Shown here piece by piece: positions 1 to 7,316 of a stretch of DNA of 9,636 nucleotides. Numbering within the stretch: position 1 is the first letter of the stretch; the number at the start of each line of letters is the position of its first letter. Below the pieces are notes generated by a model, which worked only from the letters and a program-made list of their open reading frames with translations, did no database searches and was not told the origin of the DNA. This stretch comes from CAZVEV01 sp964625865 (GTDB lineage Bacteria; Planctomycetota; Phycisphaerae; SM23-33): positions 1 to 9,636 of the forward strand of contig CAZVEV010000239.1 in assembly GCA_964625865.1 (NCBI GenBank). The letters run 5' to 3'. The translations under genes were made by a program, and so were the position numbers.

Positions 1-1344
1 GCCGACGAGGGCGTGACGCACTTTCAGAGCCTCTGGGTCGACCTGAATATCTCCAACGACGACTTCATCCGCACGACCGAGGACCGACACGAAAACCGCG
101 TGCGGAATCTCGTCCAGACGCTGGTCGACCGCGACGAGATCTACCTCGGCAGCTACGAGGGCTGGTACGACGAGGGCCAGGAGGAATACGTCACCGAGTC
201 GGCCGCCCGCGACAACGAGTACAAGAGCGAGATCAACGGCAAGCCGCTGGTGCGATACAGCGAGAACAACTGGTTCTTCCGCCTGAGCAAGTGGGTCCCG
301 GCGCTGATCGAGCACATCGAGGCCAATCCGACGTTCGTTCAGCCCGCCGCCCGACGCAACGAGGTGCTCAGCAAGCTCAGGCAGGGCCCCGACGACCTGT
401 GCATCTCCCGCAACAAGGCCAAGCTGCCTTGGGGCGTGGAGATGCCCAACGATCCGGACCACGTGGTCTACGTGTGGATCGACGCGTTGAGCAACTACTA
501 CACCGCCCTGGGCCTGCCGGAAATCGGTGACGAACACGACGGCGAGGCGGCAACGTACTGGCCCTGCGACGTGCACCTGATCGGCAAGGATATCCTGTGG
601 TTCCACGCGGTGTACTGGCCCTGCGTGCTGATGGCGCTGGATATCCCCTTGCCTAAGTGCGTTTTCGCCCACGGCTGGTGGACCTCCGAAGGCCAGAAGA
701 TGTCCAAGACGCTGGGCAACTTCATCTCGCGAGAGAACATCGCGGAAATCTGCGACGAGTACTCCCGCGACGTGTACCGCTGGTTCCTGCTGCGGTCGGT
801 GGCGTTCGGCTCGGACGGCGACTTCGCCCGCGACCAGCTCCAGGCGCGATATAACGCGGACCTGGCCAACAACGTGGGCAACCTGCTCAGCCGGACAGTC
901 AAGATGATCGGCAAGTACTTCGACGGCCGGTTGCCCCCTGCCACCGCGATTGGCGAGGTCGAACAGCCCGTTCTGGCCGCCGCCACGGACCTGCACGCGT
1001 CGGCGGTCGAGGCCATGGAAGCCTGCAAGTTCCATGTCTATCTCGACAAGGTCTTCTCCCTGGCCACCGCGACCAACCAGTACATCGACCAGACCGAACC
1101 GTTCAAACTGAAGGACCCCTCGCAGCGCGAGCGTCTGGGCACGATCCTCTACACGTGCGCCGAGGCCGTGCGCCTCGTGCTGGTGTACCTCCGCCCGGTC
1201 ATGCCCGAGACCGCCGAGCGGGGCCTGGCACAACTGGGCTTCTCGTGCGACGAGACTCCGCTCGCCCAGGCCGGCCAATGGGGCGTACTTGTTGCGGGCA
1301 CGCAAACGGAACAACCCGAGGGCCTTTTCCCGAGGAAGAGGTGA
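1..1344 (+). CDS. metG: Methionyl-tRNA synthetase, 5'-truncated by window edge
   Basis: This enzyme charges tRNA(Met) with methionine in the cytoplasm, using ATP. The frame is open from base 1, so the start and the HIGH motif lie outside the window; 447 residues are visible. Seen directly: the class I signature KMSKT at visible residues 233-237 (bases 697-711), the family block DLCISRNKAKLPWGVEMP followed by VYVWIDALSNY, and an anticodon-binding helical domain from about residue 280 (YNADLANNVGNLLSR, then the NQYIDQTEPFKLK segment). It stops at LFPRKR, just after that domain, so it lacks the C-terminal EMAP-like tRNA-binding extension of longer homologues. In the connective peptide the usual zinc-knuckle cysteines are absent (GWYDEGQEEYV at residues 54-64), as in the zinc-free branch of MetRS. 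The next gene begins 10 nt downstream, suggesting co-transcription. Confidence 0.97.
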   Translation, partial: ADEGVTHFQSLWVDLNISNDDFIRTTEDRHENRVRNLVQTLVDRDEIYLGSYEGWYDEGQEEYVTESAARDNEYKSEINGKPLVRYSENNWFFRLSKWVPALIEHIEANPTFVQPAARRNEVLSKLRQGPDDLCISRNKAKLPWGVEMPNDPDHVVYVWIDALSNYYTALGLPEIGDEHDGEAATYWPCDVHLIGKDILWFHAVYWPCVLMALDIPLPKCVFAHGWWTSEGQKMSKTLGNFISRENIAEICDEYSRDVYRWFLLRSVAFGSDGDFARDQLQARYNADLANNVGNLLSRTVKMIGKYFDGRLPPATAIGEVEQPVLAAATDLHASAVEAMEACKFHVYLDKVFSLATATNQYIDQTEPFKLKDPSQRERLGTILYTCAEAVRLVLVYLRPVMPETAERGLAQLGFSCDETPLAQAGQWGVLVAGTQTEQPEGLFPRKR

Positions 1345-1354
1345 GACGGACCTG

Positions 1355-1768
1355 ATGCCAGACACACCGAACAAATCGATGGACGAGGTCATTCGCGATG
1401 ACGGGCGCTATCCGCCCGAAGCGTACGAGTTTCTCCATGAGGGCCTGGCCGGCGCGGTCAAGGTGGTGCATGGGACGGCCCTGCCCCAGACGCCCGAAGA
1501 GGCCGCCCAGACGCAGAGCCACGTGACGGGAAGGCAGTTGTGCTTCGCCCTGCGCGATCTGGCCAAGGACCGCTGGGGCATGCTCGCGCGGTCCGTTCTC
1601 GATCAGTGGAACATCCACGCGACCATCGACTTCGGAAACATGGTCTACCTGCTGATCCGGTACAACTACATGCGCAAGACCGACGAGGACAGCCTCGAGG
1701 ATTTCCGCGACGTCTACGAGTTCGACGACGCCTTTGACGGCGCGGACCATTTTGAGTTGACCGAATGA
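1355..1768 (+). CDS. Minf_1886-like conserved protein (Planctomycetes/Verrucomicrobia family)
   Basis: A 137-residue soluble protein of unknown function. I start it at the ATG at 1355, 10 nt after metG, rather than at the earlier GTG or ATG codons in frame, because those overlap the end of metG and the product then begins with the family-like MPDTPNKSMDEVIRDDGRY. Recognisable features are RYPPEAYEFLHEGL near the N-terminus, the central HVTGRQLCFALRDLAKDRWG, and the segment NIHATIDFGNMVYLLI. These match my memory of the Minf_1886 family, a small protein largely restricted to planctomycetes and verrucomicrobia. It has no signal peptide or membrane segment, and its C-terminus is acidic. A GAGG lies about 13 nt upstream and CGGA 4 nt upstream of the ATG, so the ribosome-binding site is weak. 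Its stop overlaps the next start (ATGA), implying translational coupling. The family call rests on motif recall, not a search. Confidence 0.75.
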   Translation: MPDTPNKSMDEVIRDDGRYPPEAYEFLHEGLAGAVKVVHGTALPQTPEEAAQTQSHVTGRQLCFALRDLAKDRWGMLARSVLDQWNIHATIDFGNMVYLLIRYNYMRKTDEDSLEDFRDVYEFDDAFDGADHFELTE

Positions 1769-1968
1769 CCCGACGCGACAAGAGGACCGCCGCCAAGAGC
1801 AAGCCCCCCGCTCCGGCCCCGCCGCCCGAGCCGATCGACGTCGTCGACGGCATCGCTGACCGCCAGGCCAACCCGCCACGGTGGAAACTGCTCGCTTTGG
1901 CCGGATTATTCGTTGCGTGGGTCGCCTTTATGCTGTATTGTCAGTTGGCCGGTGCGCCGGCAAAGTAA
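1765..1968 (+). CDS. Small single-pass membrane protein, unknown function
   Basis: A 67-residue protein whose ATG overlaps the preceding stop in an ATGA arrangement, so translation is probably coupled. The N-terminal 35 residues are basic and then proline-rich (KSKPPAPAPPPEPIDVV). One hydrophobic helix follows, roughly residues 40-63 (from WKLLALAGLF to CQLAG). The arrangement fits a tail-anchored or N-in single-pass membrane protein. I recognise no family. After it, a small stem GCGAAA/TTTCGC at 1972-1988 precedes the amidase gene; with no T-run it is weak as a terminator. Confidence 0.72.
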   Translation: MTRRDKRTAAKSKPPAPAPPPEPIDVVDGIADRQANPPRWKLLALAGLFVAWVAFMLYCQLAGAPAK

Positions 1969-2015
1969 TGTGCGAAAGGGATTTTCGCCGATACTGACAA
2001 CACGAGGTCACCGTC

Positions 2016-3050
2016 ATGCATGGATGCCAACGACGTGATGCCGCACGCGGCGCGCTGTTCCTGGTCGCGATCGCTCTCCTGGCCGCCGGTTCGACCGGCT
2101 GCGCCGACATCGACTTCCACGCCGTCCCCCGCAGCGTTACCCTGCGCCCGGAGCCGGTCAAGACCGCCACGGCGCTGGATCTGGCCTCGCGGGTGGGGCT
2201 GGTCATCGTCGAGTCATCGCCCCACCGCGCCACGCTGCGCCGCGGCGATAACGTGGTCATGCTCTTTGCCGAGCCCGGCGGACAGGCCTATGTCAACGGG
2301 CGACCGATTGACGTGCCCGGCGGCGGACACATCGTCGTCGGCCCCAAGTCCGTCCGCTTCCCGCCGTCGCTGATCGGCGCGATAGCATCGGCCATGCCCA
2401 AGCCCGAGCGCGTAGCGTACAGCCCTCCCGTGAGCCCCAAGCCCCGATCCAGGCCGAAGCCCCCCCCGCTCGGCCTCGGCCGCGTTGTCATCGACGCAGG
2501 GCATGGTGGACGGGATGTGGGCACGGATGCGGCGGTGCGGCTGTACGGCATCAGGCTCTATGAGAAAACCGTCAATCTGCTGATCTCCCGGGCCGTGGCG
2601 AACATGCTCAGGCTCCGCGGGGCCGAGGTCCACATGACCCGCGACGATGATGCCTACGTCTCGCTGGACAGCCGCGTGTACATGGCCAACCACCTCAAGC
2701 CCAAGCTGTTCGTCTCGATCCACGCCAACTCGTTCGGGCAGACGTCGAAGCGCGGATTCCTGATCCTCCGCCCCGCGGCGGCGTCGGCCGATTCGCTGGA
2801 GGCGGCCGCCACCGCAGAACGCCACCTCGCGGCGACCGGGATGGAGGGCAACGTGCGGAAGGACGTGCGGGGCCTGCGCGTGCTCCGCAAGACGACCTGC
2901 CCTGCGATCCTGGTCGAAACGGGCTACCTGTCCAACCGCGCCGACGCCCGCATGCTCGCCACCACCCAGGGGCGGACCCGCATCGCCACCGCCATCGTCG
3001 ACGCGGTGACCGAGTTCCTCACCAAGCGCGCACGATCGCGGCGCCGATGA
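2016..3050 (+). CDS. Exported N-acetylmuramoyl-L-alanine amidase (Amidase_3)
   Basis: A zinc amidase that cleaves the bond between N-acetylmuramic acid and L-alanine in peptidoglycan. It has 344 residues. Residues about 10-29 form a hydrophobic export signal ending STGC; C29 could be a lipidation site, though the lipobox is imperfect (no Leu at -3). Residues about 50-125 contain a small beta-rich region with AYVNGRPIDV and VGPKSVRFP, resembling the copper amine oxidase N-terminal-like domain often joined to cell-wall hydrolases. A proline/lysine-rich linker (about 130-152) leads to the catalytic domain (155-337). Visible family motifs give the likely zinc ligands H163 (DAGHGG), E183 (YEKTVNL) and H236 (SIHAN), and the catalytic E301 (VETGYLSN). 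The C-terminus is strongly basic. The start at 2016 has GAGG 8 nt upstream. The gene converges with the DUF72 gene. Confidence 0.93.
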   Translation: MHGCQRRDAARGALFLVAIALLAAGSTGCADIDFHAVPRSVTLRPEPVKTATALDLASRVGLVIVESSPHRATLRRGDNVVMLFAEPGGQAYVNGRPIDVPGGGHIVVGPKSVRFPPSLIGAIASAMPKPERVAYSPPVSPKPRSRPKPPPLGLGRVVIDAGHGGRDVGTDAAVRLYGIRLYEKTVNLLISRAVANMLRLRGAEVHMTRDDDAYVSLDSRVYMANHLKPKLFVSIHANSFGQTSKRGFLILRPAAASADSLEAAATAERHLAATGMEGNVRKDVRGLRVLRKTTCPAILVETGYLSNRADARMLATTQGRTRIATAIVDAVTEFLTKRARSRRR

Positions 3051-3083
3051 CCGTCCCGCGCAGCGGCCCCTTGCAGCTTCGCA

Positions 3084-3119
3084 CGAGGGCGACAGACCTT
3101 CAGCGCCATGCCGCCCTCG
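3084..3119. terminator. Possible bidirectional stem-loop between convergent genes
   Basis: CGAGGGCG at 3084-3091 can pair with CGCCCTCG at 3112-3119, an 8-bp perfect stem with a 20-nt loop. It lies in the 78-nt gap between the convergent amidase and DUF72 genes, where a shared terminator is expected. Neither side has a T-run, so this is only a candidate. Confidence 0.3.
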
Positions 3120-3128
3120 CGTGGACGT

Positions 3129-3902
3129 TCACATCTCCTCGAGCAGTCTGCGAAATGCTTCGGCGTTTTCGGCGGCCTGTCCGTGGTGGCAGTTGTTGAA
3201 GAACGCGAAGATCTGGGCCAGCGGCTCGTCCAGTTCGGACCACTGTCGGATGAACTCGACCAGTTCGTCACGACTGTAGCTGTAGTCGTAGCGGTCAGCC
3301 CCGCCGGCGCCGTACCACTTCGACGCATCGCGCGAGTGGAGACGCAGATACCCCGTCGTGGTGGTGGCCGCCGGGGGCGAGTGGTACAGATCGGGGATCT
3401 CGGGTACGTCGGGAATCACGAGCGTGACATTTCGCTGCCTGAGACCCTCCGCCGTCGCCGCATGCTGCCATGACCGGTGACGAAACTCGACCGCCAGCGG
3501 CAGCGGCGCGAAGTCGGCAAGGGCGCCGGCGAGATACTTGCGATTGGCGACCGTGCGGTGGAACGACTGGGGGAACTGCAGCAGCACGCCGGCGAGCCTG
3601 TCGGCCGCCCGTAGCGGCGCGATGTTCTCGATGAACTCGGCGGCCACACTGCGATTCTGTTTGTGCGTCGTCTCCCGATTGGCCTTGACCCAGAAGAGGA
3701 AGTTCTCGCCCGTGCGGCGCACGAGGGACTCCATCGTCCGGACGCTCGGCAGGCGGTAGTAGGTGTAGTTGACCTCGACAGCCTCGAAGTGCTCGGCGTA
3801 CCGCTCGAGCATGTGGGGCTTTCGCGTGTCAGCCGGATAGAACGTCCCGATCCAGTCGTCAAACGAATACCCGCTGGTCCCGACACGATATCGCGTAGTC
3901 AT
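3129..3902 (-). CDS. DUF72/YecE-like TIM-barrel protein
   Basis: A DUF72-family protein, widespread and of unestablished biochemical function. Family motifs are clear: VGTSGYSFDDWIGTFYP near the N-terminus, VEVNYTYYRLPS, WVKANRETTHK, LQFPQSF, LAVEFRHRSW, TGYLRLHSRD and the C-terminal FAFFNNCHHGQAAENA. The length of about 257 residues is normal for the family. Two in-frame ATGs lie six bases apart, at 3908 and 3902. I prefer 3902 because GGAG lies 6 nt upstream of it and directly abuts the first one. The gene is on the minus strand, downstream of the DnaE2-like gene but separated from it by 245 nt of repeats, so it is probably an independent unit. Confidence 0.92.
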   Translation of the reverse strand: MTTRYRVGTSGYSFDDWIGTFYPADTRKPHMLERYAEHFEAVEVNYTYYRLPSVRTMESLVRRTGENFLFWVKANRETTHKQNRSVAAEFIENIAPLRAADRLAGVLLQFPQSFHRTVANRKYLAGALADFAPLPLAVEFRHRSWQHAATAEGLRQRNVTLVIPDVPEIPDLYHSPPAATTTTGYLRLHSRDASKWYGAGGADRYDYSYSRDELVEFIRQWSELDEPLAQIFAFFNNCHHGQAAENAEAFRRLLEEM

Positions 3903-3934
3903 GTCCATCTCCGCCGGAGTTTCATTGTCTACAG

Positions 3935-3956
3935 ACCTGCCTGCCGGTAGGCAGGT
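3935..3956. repeat. GC palindrome ACCTGCCT-N6-AGGCAGGT
   Basis: Perfect 8-bp arms, ACCTGCCT at 3935-3942 and AGGCAGGT at 3949-3956, flank gCCGGt, so all but two of the 22 central bases are self-complementary. It sits just upstream of the DUF72 start and directly before the first 9-bp repeat units. Palindromes of this CTGCC/GGCAG type are, from memory, a common dispersed repeat in environmental bacterial genomes. Confidence 0.7.
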
Positions 3957-3958
3957 TA

Positions 3959-4164
3959 CACGGATTTCACGGATTAAGGAACGACAACGGAAAGACCGGG
4001 TCCACGAATTGCACGAATTACACGAATATGTCCACAGATTACACGGATTTCATGGATTTGAGAGAAGGAGATTATTTGAACCCCATTCCGTTTCCTTTCG
4101 TGTAATTCGTGCAATTCGTGGACCCTTCTTCGCTTTCCTTCCCGTCCGTGCAATCAGTGGATCA
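3959..4164. repeat. Dispersed 9-bp-unit repeat block (CACGGATTT/CACGAATTA type)
   Basis: This fills most of the 245-nt gap between DUF72 and the DnaE2-like gene; I see no gene in it. Units include CACGGATTT and CACGGATTA at 3959-3976, three CACGAAT-type units at about 4001-4029, CACAGATTA, CACGGATTT and CATGGATTT at about 4033-4060, and complementary-strand units at 4097-4125 and about 4144-4164. The spacing is 9 bp and the consensus is roughly CACGRATTN. The last stretch overlaps the final codons and the stop of the DnaE2-like gene. The block carries no IS-like reading frame. Confidence 0.8.
3998..4125. repeat. Perfect 29-bp inverted repeat with 70-nt spacer
   Basis: Arms at 3998-4026 and 4097-4125 are exact reverse complements over 29 bp. 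The left arm begins GGGTCCACGAATTGCACG and the right arm ends GCAATTCGTGGACCC. Each arm is itself built of three 9-bp units. The 70-nt spacer (4027-4096) holds further units of the same family. As RNA this would be a very stable stem lying between the DnaE2-like and DUF72 genes. Confidence 0.9.
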
Positions 4165-7100
4165 GTTCCTCTGTTGGTTTCTTCGTTTCACACAACGCAA
4201 TGCGGTCCGCGGTCAGTGTGACGGTGTCATACTTTTCTTCGACGCGGCCGGCGATGATGTAGGGGCCATAGCTGCCGACGTGGCGACTGTTGGCACATGC
4301 GTCGGGGAAGACGCTGGCTTCGAACAGGCCGTACTCGTCGTCGAGCGTCAGGAACATCATGCGTCGGCCGGTTTGCGTCTGCGTTGTGCGGCGGGCTTCG
4401 AGGACGCCGGCAATTCGCACGCGCCGCCCGACTCGCCGGGCCAAGTGCCTGCTGTCGACGTCCGTCCGCCCGGCCAGGGCGCCGCGCCAGATCGTCATGA
4501 TGTGCTCGCCGACGGAGAAGCCCAGTTCGCGGCGCTCGTCGCTGTATTTGCGAAGGGGCGGGAAGTCGCGGACGACGTCGGGCACGGTCGGAGACGGTGC
4601 GATAAGCCCTCCCCCGGACAGCCCGCCGGCTGCGGCAAGGGCGAGGTCCAGTTCCAGCATCAGCGTGGGGCGCGTCCGCCCGGTGAAGTCCATCGCGCCG
4701 CAGAGGATCAGTGCCCGCGTTTCGGCGCGCCCCAGCCGCGTGCGGAACACGAAATCGCTCAGGTGCGCGAAAGGCCCGCGGCGCCGGCGCTGCTCGAGAA
4801 TCGTTTCGACGCCCACCGGGCCGAGGCCCGCGATCCAGCCGAGGCCGGTGCGAATCACGCCGTCCTGGACGTCGAACTCGGCCTGTGAGCGGTTGACGTC
4901 CGGCAGAGCGAAGCGCACACCGGCCCGCTTGGCCTGTTCGACGTAGACCCGCGGATGGTACATGCTCTGATTGTTGTTCAGCGCGGCGGTCCAGAACTGG
5001 ACGGGGTAGTGGCACTTCAGCCAGGCCAGGGCGTAGGCGAGCATCGCGTAGGACCCCGCGTGGGCGCGGCAGAACGAGTAGGAATTGAACTTGGCCATCT
5101 GGACCCACATGGCCTTGGCGTACCGGGGGTCCAAGCTGTTGCGGGCACAGCCATCGAGGAAGCGACGGCTCAGGTCCAGACGCTGGTCGTCGTTGCGGCA
5201 TCTCTGGATGGCTTTTCGGAAGCGGTCCGCGGTGGCCGGGCCGGTGGCCAGCATCGCGCCGATAACCGACATCACGTCGTCCTCGTAGAGCATCACGCCG
5301 AACGTGTCGGCCAGGATACGATCGACCGGCCCGTAACCGGACAGGACACGCTGCAGCCCGCGCATGCGGCGGACGAAAACGTCCTTCATGCCCAGTCCCG
5401 CCGCGCCCGGGCGCACCATGGCCAGCCCTTTCATCAGGTCGCCCACCCCGCCCGGGCGCAGGGCCCGCAGCAGGTGGCGCATGGCGGGCGATTCGATCTG
5501 GTTGCATCCAACGGTGTCGGCAGCCTGCAGCATTGCCAGGGCTCCCGCGTCGGCAGGCGGCAGGCGTTCGACCTGTACCTGGCGCCCGGTGTCGCGACGA
5601 ATCAGATCACAGGCGGCACGGAGAGTCGACAGGCTGCGGTTGCCCAGCAGGTCGATCTTGACCAGCCCGACGGCCTTGACGCCCCGCTTGTCGTACTGGA
5701 CGAGAGGCACGCCCTTGGCGGCGGTCTGGAGGGGGGCATGGCGGTTGAGCGGACCGGGCGAGATCACCACCCCGCCGGGATGGACCGAGAGGGTATGCGG
5801 CAGGCCGGCGATGCGTTGGCTGAATTGCTCGACGCGCCGAAGGCGGGGCTCGTCGTCGGTGCAGGCAACCGTTGCACGGGAAATCTGGTCCTCCGCAAAG
5901 CCCAGCGCCTTGGCGGTTTCCCGGACGGCTGACCGCCGCTGGAACGTCCCGTACGTACACACCATCGCGGCGCGGCCGGCGCCCCAGCGGCGAAACACGT
6001 AGTCGATCACGTCGTCGCGGATTCGCCAGCAGAAGTCCACGTCCAGGTCCGGGAAGTCGCGCCGCTGTTCGTTGAGGAATCGCTCGAAGGGGATATCATA
6101 GGTCAGCGGGCAGACATTGGTGATGCCCAGCAGATACGCCGCCAGGCTGCTGGCGCCGCTGCCGCGTCCTGCGACCGGAACGCCGAGGTCGCGAGCGTAG
6201 CGGACGATGTCCCAGACGACCAGGAAGTACTCGGTAAAGCCCATCCGGGTAATCACGCCCAGTTCGCGGGCGAGCCGGGCTTCGGCGCCGGCGGGCGGGC
6301 GGTCGCCGTAACGCCGCGAAAGCCCCTGGCGGCACAGGAGTCGCAGTTCGACTTCGGGCGGGCGCCCTTTCGGGCACGGGTAGCTTGGGAACACGGTTGG
6401 ACGTGGCAGGAAACGGTAGGCGGCGCAGATGTCAGCCAGGCGACGGTTGTTCGCTATGGCGTCGGGGAAGTCGGCCAGTTGGCGGAATAGCTGCTCACCG
6501 CTGCGAAGGCAGGCGCCGGGGGCAGGCAACTGCTCATCCGTTACGCGATCCAGCGTCGTCCCCAACCGCATCGCCGTCAGAAGACGCACCGTTTCGCGGT
6601 CGGCGGGATCGAGGAACATCGTCTTGCCGGTGGCGACCGTCGGCAGGTCAAGCTCGACCGCCCCGTCCGCCAAACGCCGCAGCACCGAGCGGCTCTGTGA
6701 ACCGGGATCCACGTCCAGCCACAGCCCGTCGGCCGTGTGCCCACTGCGCACGAGCCTGGCCGCCATGGTCGGATCCTCGACGATCACGTGCAGCCCGCCG
6801 GACAGCTCGGCCAGATCGCCCGCCAGCGTCGTCGCCCCGTCGCGGCGATGTCTCCGCGTGATCAGCCGGCAGAGATTGGCATACCCCGTATCGTCCGCCA
6901 CCAGCGCCACCGCCGCCTGGTCGCCGTCATGCAACTCCGCCCCGATAATCGGCTCGACACCGCCGGCGATCGCCTCCTTCCAGAACGCCGTCGCCCCGTA
7001 CAGGCCGTTCACGTCCGTCAGCGCCAACCGCCCATGCCCCGCCGCCCGCGCCCGTGCCACCAGCGGCCCGGGCATGACCATCCCGCACCGCAGTGAATAC

Positions 7101-7300
7101 CCACTACGAACATGCAACGGCGTGATATGACAGGTGAGAGGTGAGAGGTGAGAGGTAAGAGTGCTTCGCGCCGAAGACGGCGCTGCCTTCTCAGCACGCC
7201 CCTCGGGGCAAAGCGTTTTCTCCGTATCGCCCGCACAGCGCAGCGCCCGACTACGGGCGCCGCGCTGACGAACAGTTCGTTCTTCCGCCGTTTCTCTCAC
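4154..7300 (-). CDS. dnaE2: DnaE2/ImuC-like C-family DNA polymerase (error-prone type)
   Basis: A replicative-type polymerase III alpha homologue, probably used for translesion synthesis. From the GTG at 7300 it has 1048 residues, but residues 1-61 are encoded by repeat copy A. The conserved protein starts at about residue 62 (LHVRSGYSL). The PHP domain (62 to about 125) has HVR where an active PHP has HxH, as in DnaE2. Catalytic acids are likely D420 and D422 (FPDLDVDF) and D550 (VKIDLLGNRSLS). Further family blocks are VGCNQIESPAMRHLLRAL, MVRPGAAG, FGVMLYEDDVM, a helix-hairpin-helix near 815-845 and an OB fold at about 960-1035. I see no Qxx[LM]F-type clamp motif near the C-terminus. The only alternative start is TTG at 7117, with no Shine-Dalgarno. 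The GTG lies 10 nt beyond the stop of the four-helix gene, with GAGGGG 6 nt ahead. DnaE2 versus another DnaE subgroup is less certain than the polymerase call. Confidence 0.92.
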   Translation of the reverse strand: MRETAEERTVRQRGARSRALRCAGDTEKTLCPEGRAEKAAPSSARSTLTSHLSPLTCHITPLHVRSGYSLRCGMVMPGPLVARARAAGHGRLALTDVNGLYGATAFWKEAIAGGVEPIIGAELHDGDQAAVALVADDTGYANLCRLITRRHRRDGATTLAGDLAELSGGLHVIVEDPTMAARLVRSGHTADGLWLDVDPGSQSRSVLRRLADGAVELDLPTVATGKTMFLDPADRETVRLLTAMRLGTTLDRVTDEQLPAPGACLRSGEQLFRQLADFPDAIANNRRLADICAAYRFLPRPTVFPSYPCPKGRPPEVELRLLCRQGLSRRYGDRPPAGAEARLARELGVITRMGFTEYFLVVWDIVRYARDLGVPVAGRGSGASSLAAYLLGITNVCPLTYDIPFERFLNEQRRDFPDLDVDFCWRIRDDVIDYVFRRWGAGRAAMVCTYGTFQRRSAVRETAKALGFAEDQISRATVACTDDEPRLRRVEQFSQRIAGLPHTLSVHPGGVVISPGPLNRHAPLQTAAKGVPLVQYDKRGVKAVGLVKIDLLGNRSLSTLRAACDLIRRDTGRQVQVERLPPADAGALAMLQAADTVGCNQIESPAMRHLLRALRPGGVGDLMKGLAMVRPGAAGLGMKDVFVRRMRGLQRVLSGYGPVDRILADTFGVMLYEDDVMSVIGAMLATGPATADRFRKAIQRCRNDDQRLDLSRRFLDGCARNSLDPRYAKAMWVQMAKFNSYSFCRAHAGSYAMLAYALAWLKCHYPVQFWTAALNNNQSMYHPRVYVEQAKRAGVRFALPDVNRSQAEFDVQDGVIRTGLGWIAGLGPVGVETILEQRRRRGPFAHLSDFVFRTRLGRAETRALILCGAMDFTGRTRPTLMLELDLALAAAGGLSGGGLIAPSPTVPDVVRDFPPLRKYSDERRELGFSVGEHIMTIWRGALAGRTDVDSRHLARRVGRRVRIAGVLEARRTTQTQTGRRMMFLTLDDEYGLFEASVFPDACANSRHVGSYGPYIIAGRVEEKYDTVTLTADRIALCETKKPTEELIH

Positions 7301-7316
7301 CTCTAACCCCTCACCT
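7129..7316 (-). repeat. Junction repeat, copy A (before the DnaE2-like gene)
   Basis: One of three same-orientation copies. On the plus strand the left edge is four 7-bp units (GGTGAGA three times, then GGTAAGA) and the right edge is CTCTCACCTCTAACCCCTCACCT, the same units inverted. The stretch 7129-7300 aligns without gaps to 9070-9241 (copy C); I counted 24 mismatches in 172 nt, about 86% identity. Reading on the minus strand, the outer edge supplies the TGA stop of the four-helix gene (7313-7311), then GAGGGG, then the GTG at 7300 that opens the polymerase frame. The inside contains CGCCCCGAGGGG-type and CAGCGC...GCGCTG hairpins. No protein family or IS terminus is recognisable. Confidence 0.9.
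7236..7267. other. Strong internal hairpin in repeat copy A
   Basis: CAGCGC (7236-7241) and GCGCCCG (7243-7249) pair with CGGGCGC (7254-7260) and GCGCTG (7262-7267), leaving one A/C mismatch and an ACTA loop: 13 paired bases. Copy B keeps a weaker form (TGCCCG-ACTA-CAGGCA, one mismatch, at 7763-7778). In copy C at 9177-9208 the outer half is disrupted. The structure is therefore not uniformly conserved. Confidence 0.6.

Noticed and set aside
54..210. Damaged metG, because the zinc-knuckle cysteines are missing
   Set aside because: Loss of these cysteines is normal in one branch of MetRS, and the rest of the visible protein, including KMSK, is intact.
1199..1879. 226-codon minus-strand frame across metG and the next genes
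   Set aside because: It overlaps three coherent plus-strand genes and has a low-complexity Arg/Gly-rich product with no motif.
4109..5932. Long plus-strand open frames (259 and 325 codons) opposite the DnaE2-like gene
   Set aside because: They are antisense to well-conserved polymerase codons, show no family motifs and are typical shadow frames in GC-rich DNA.
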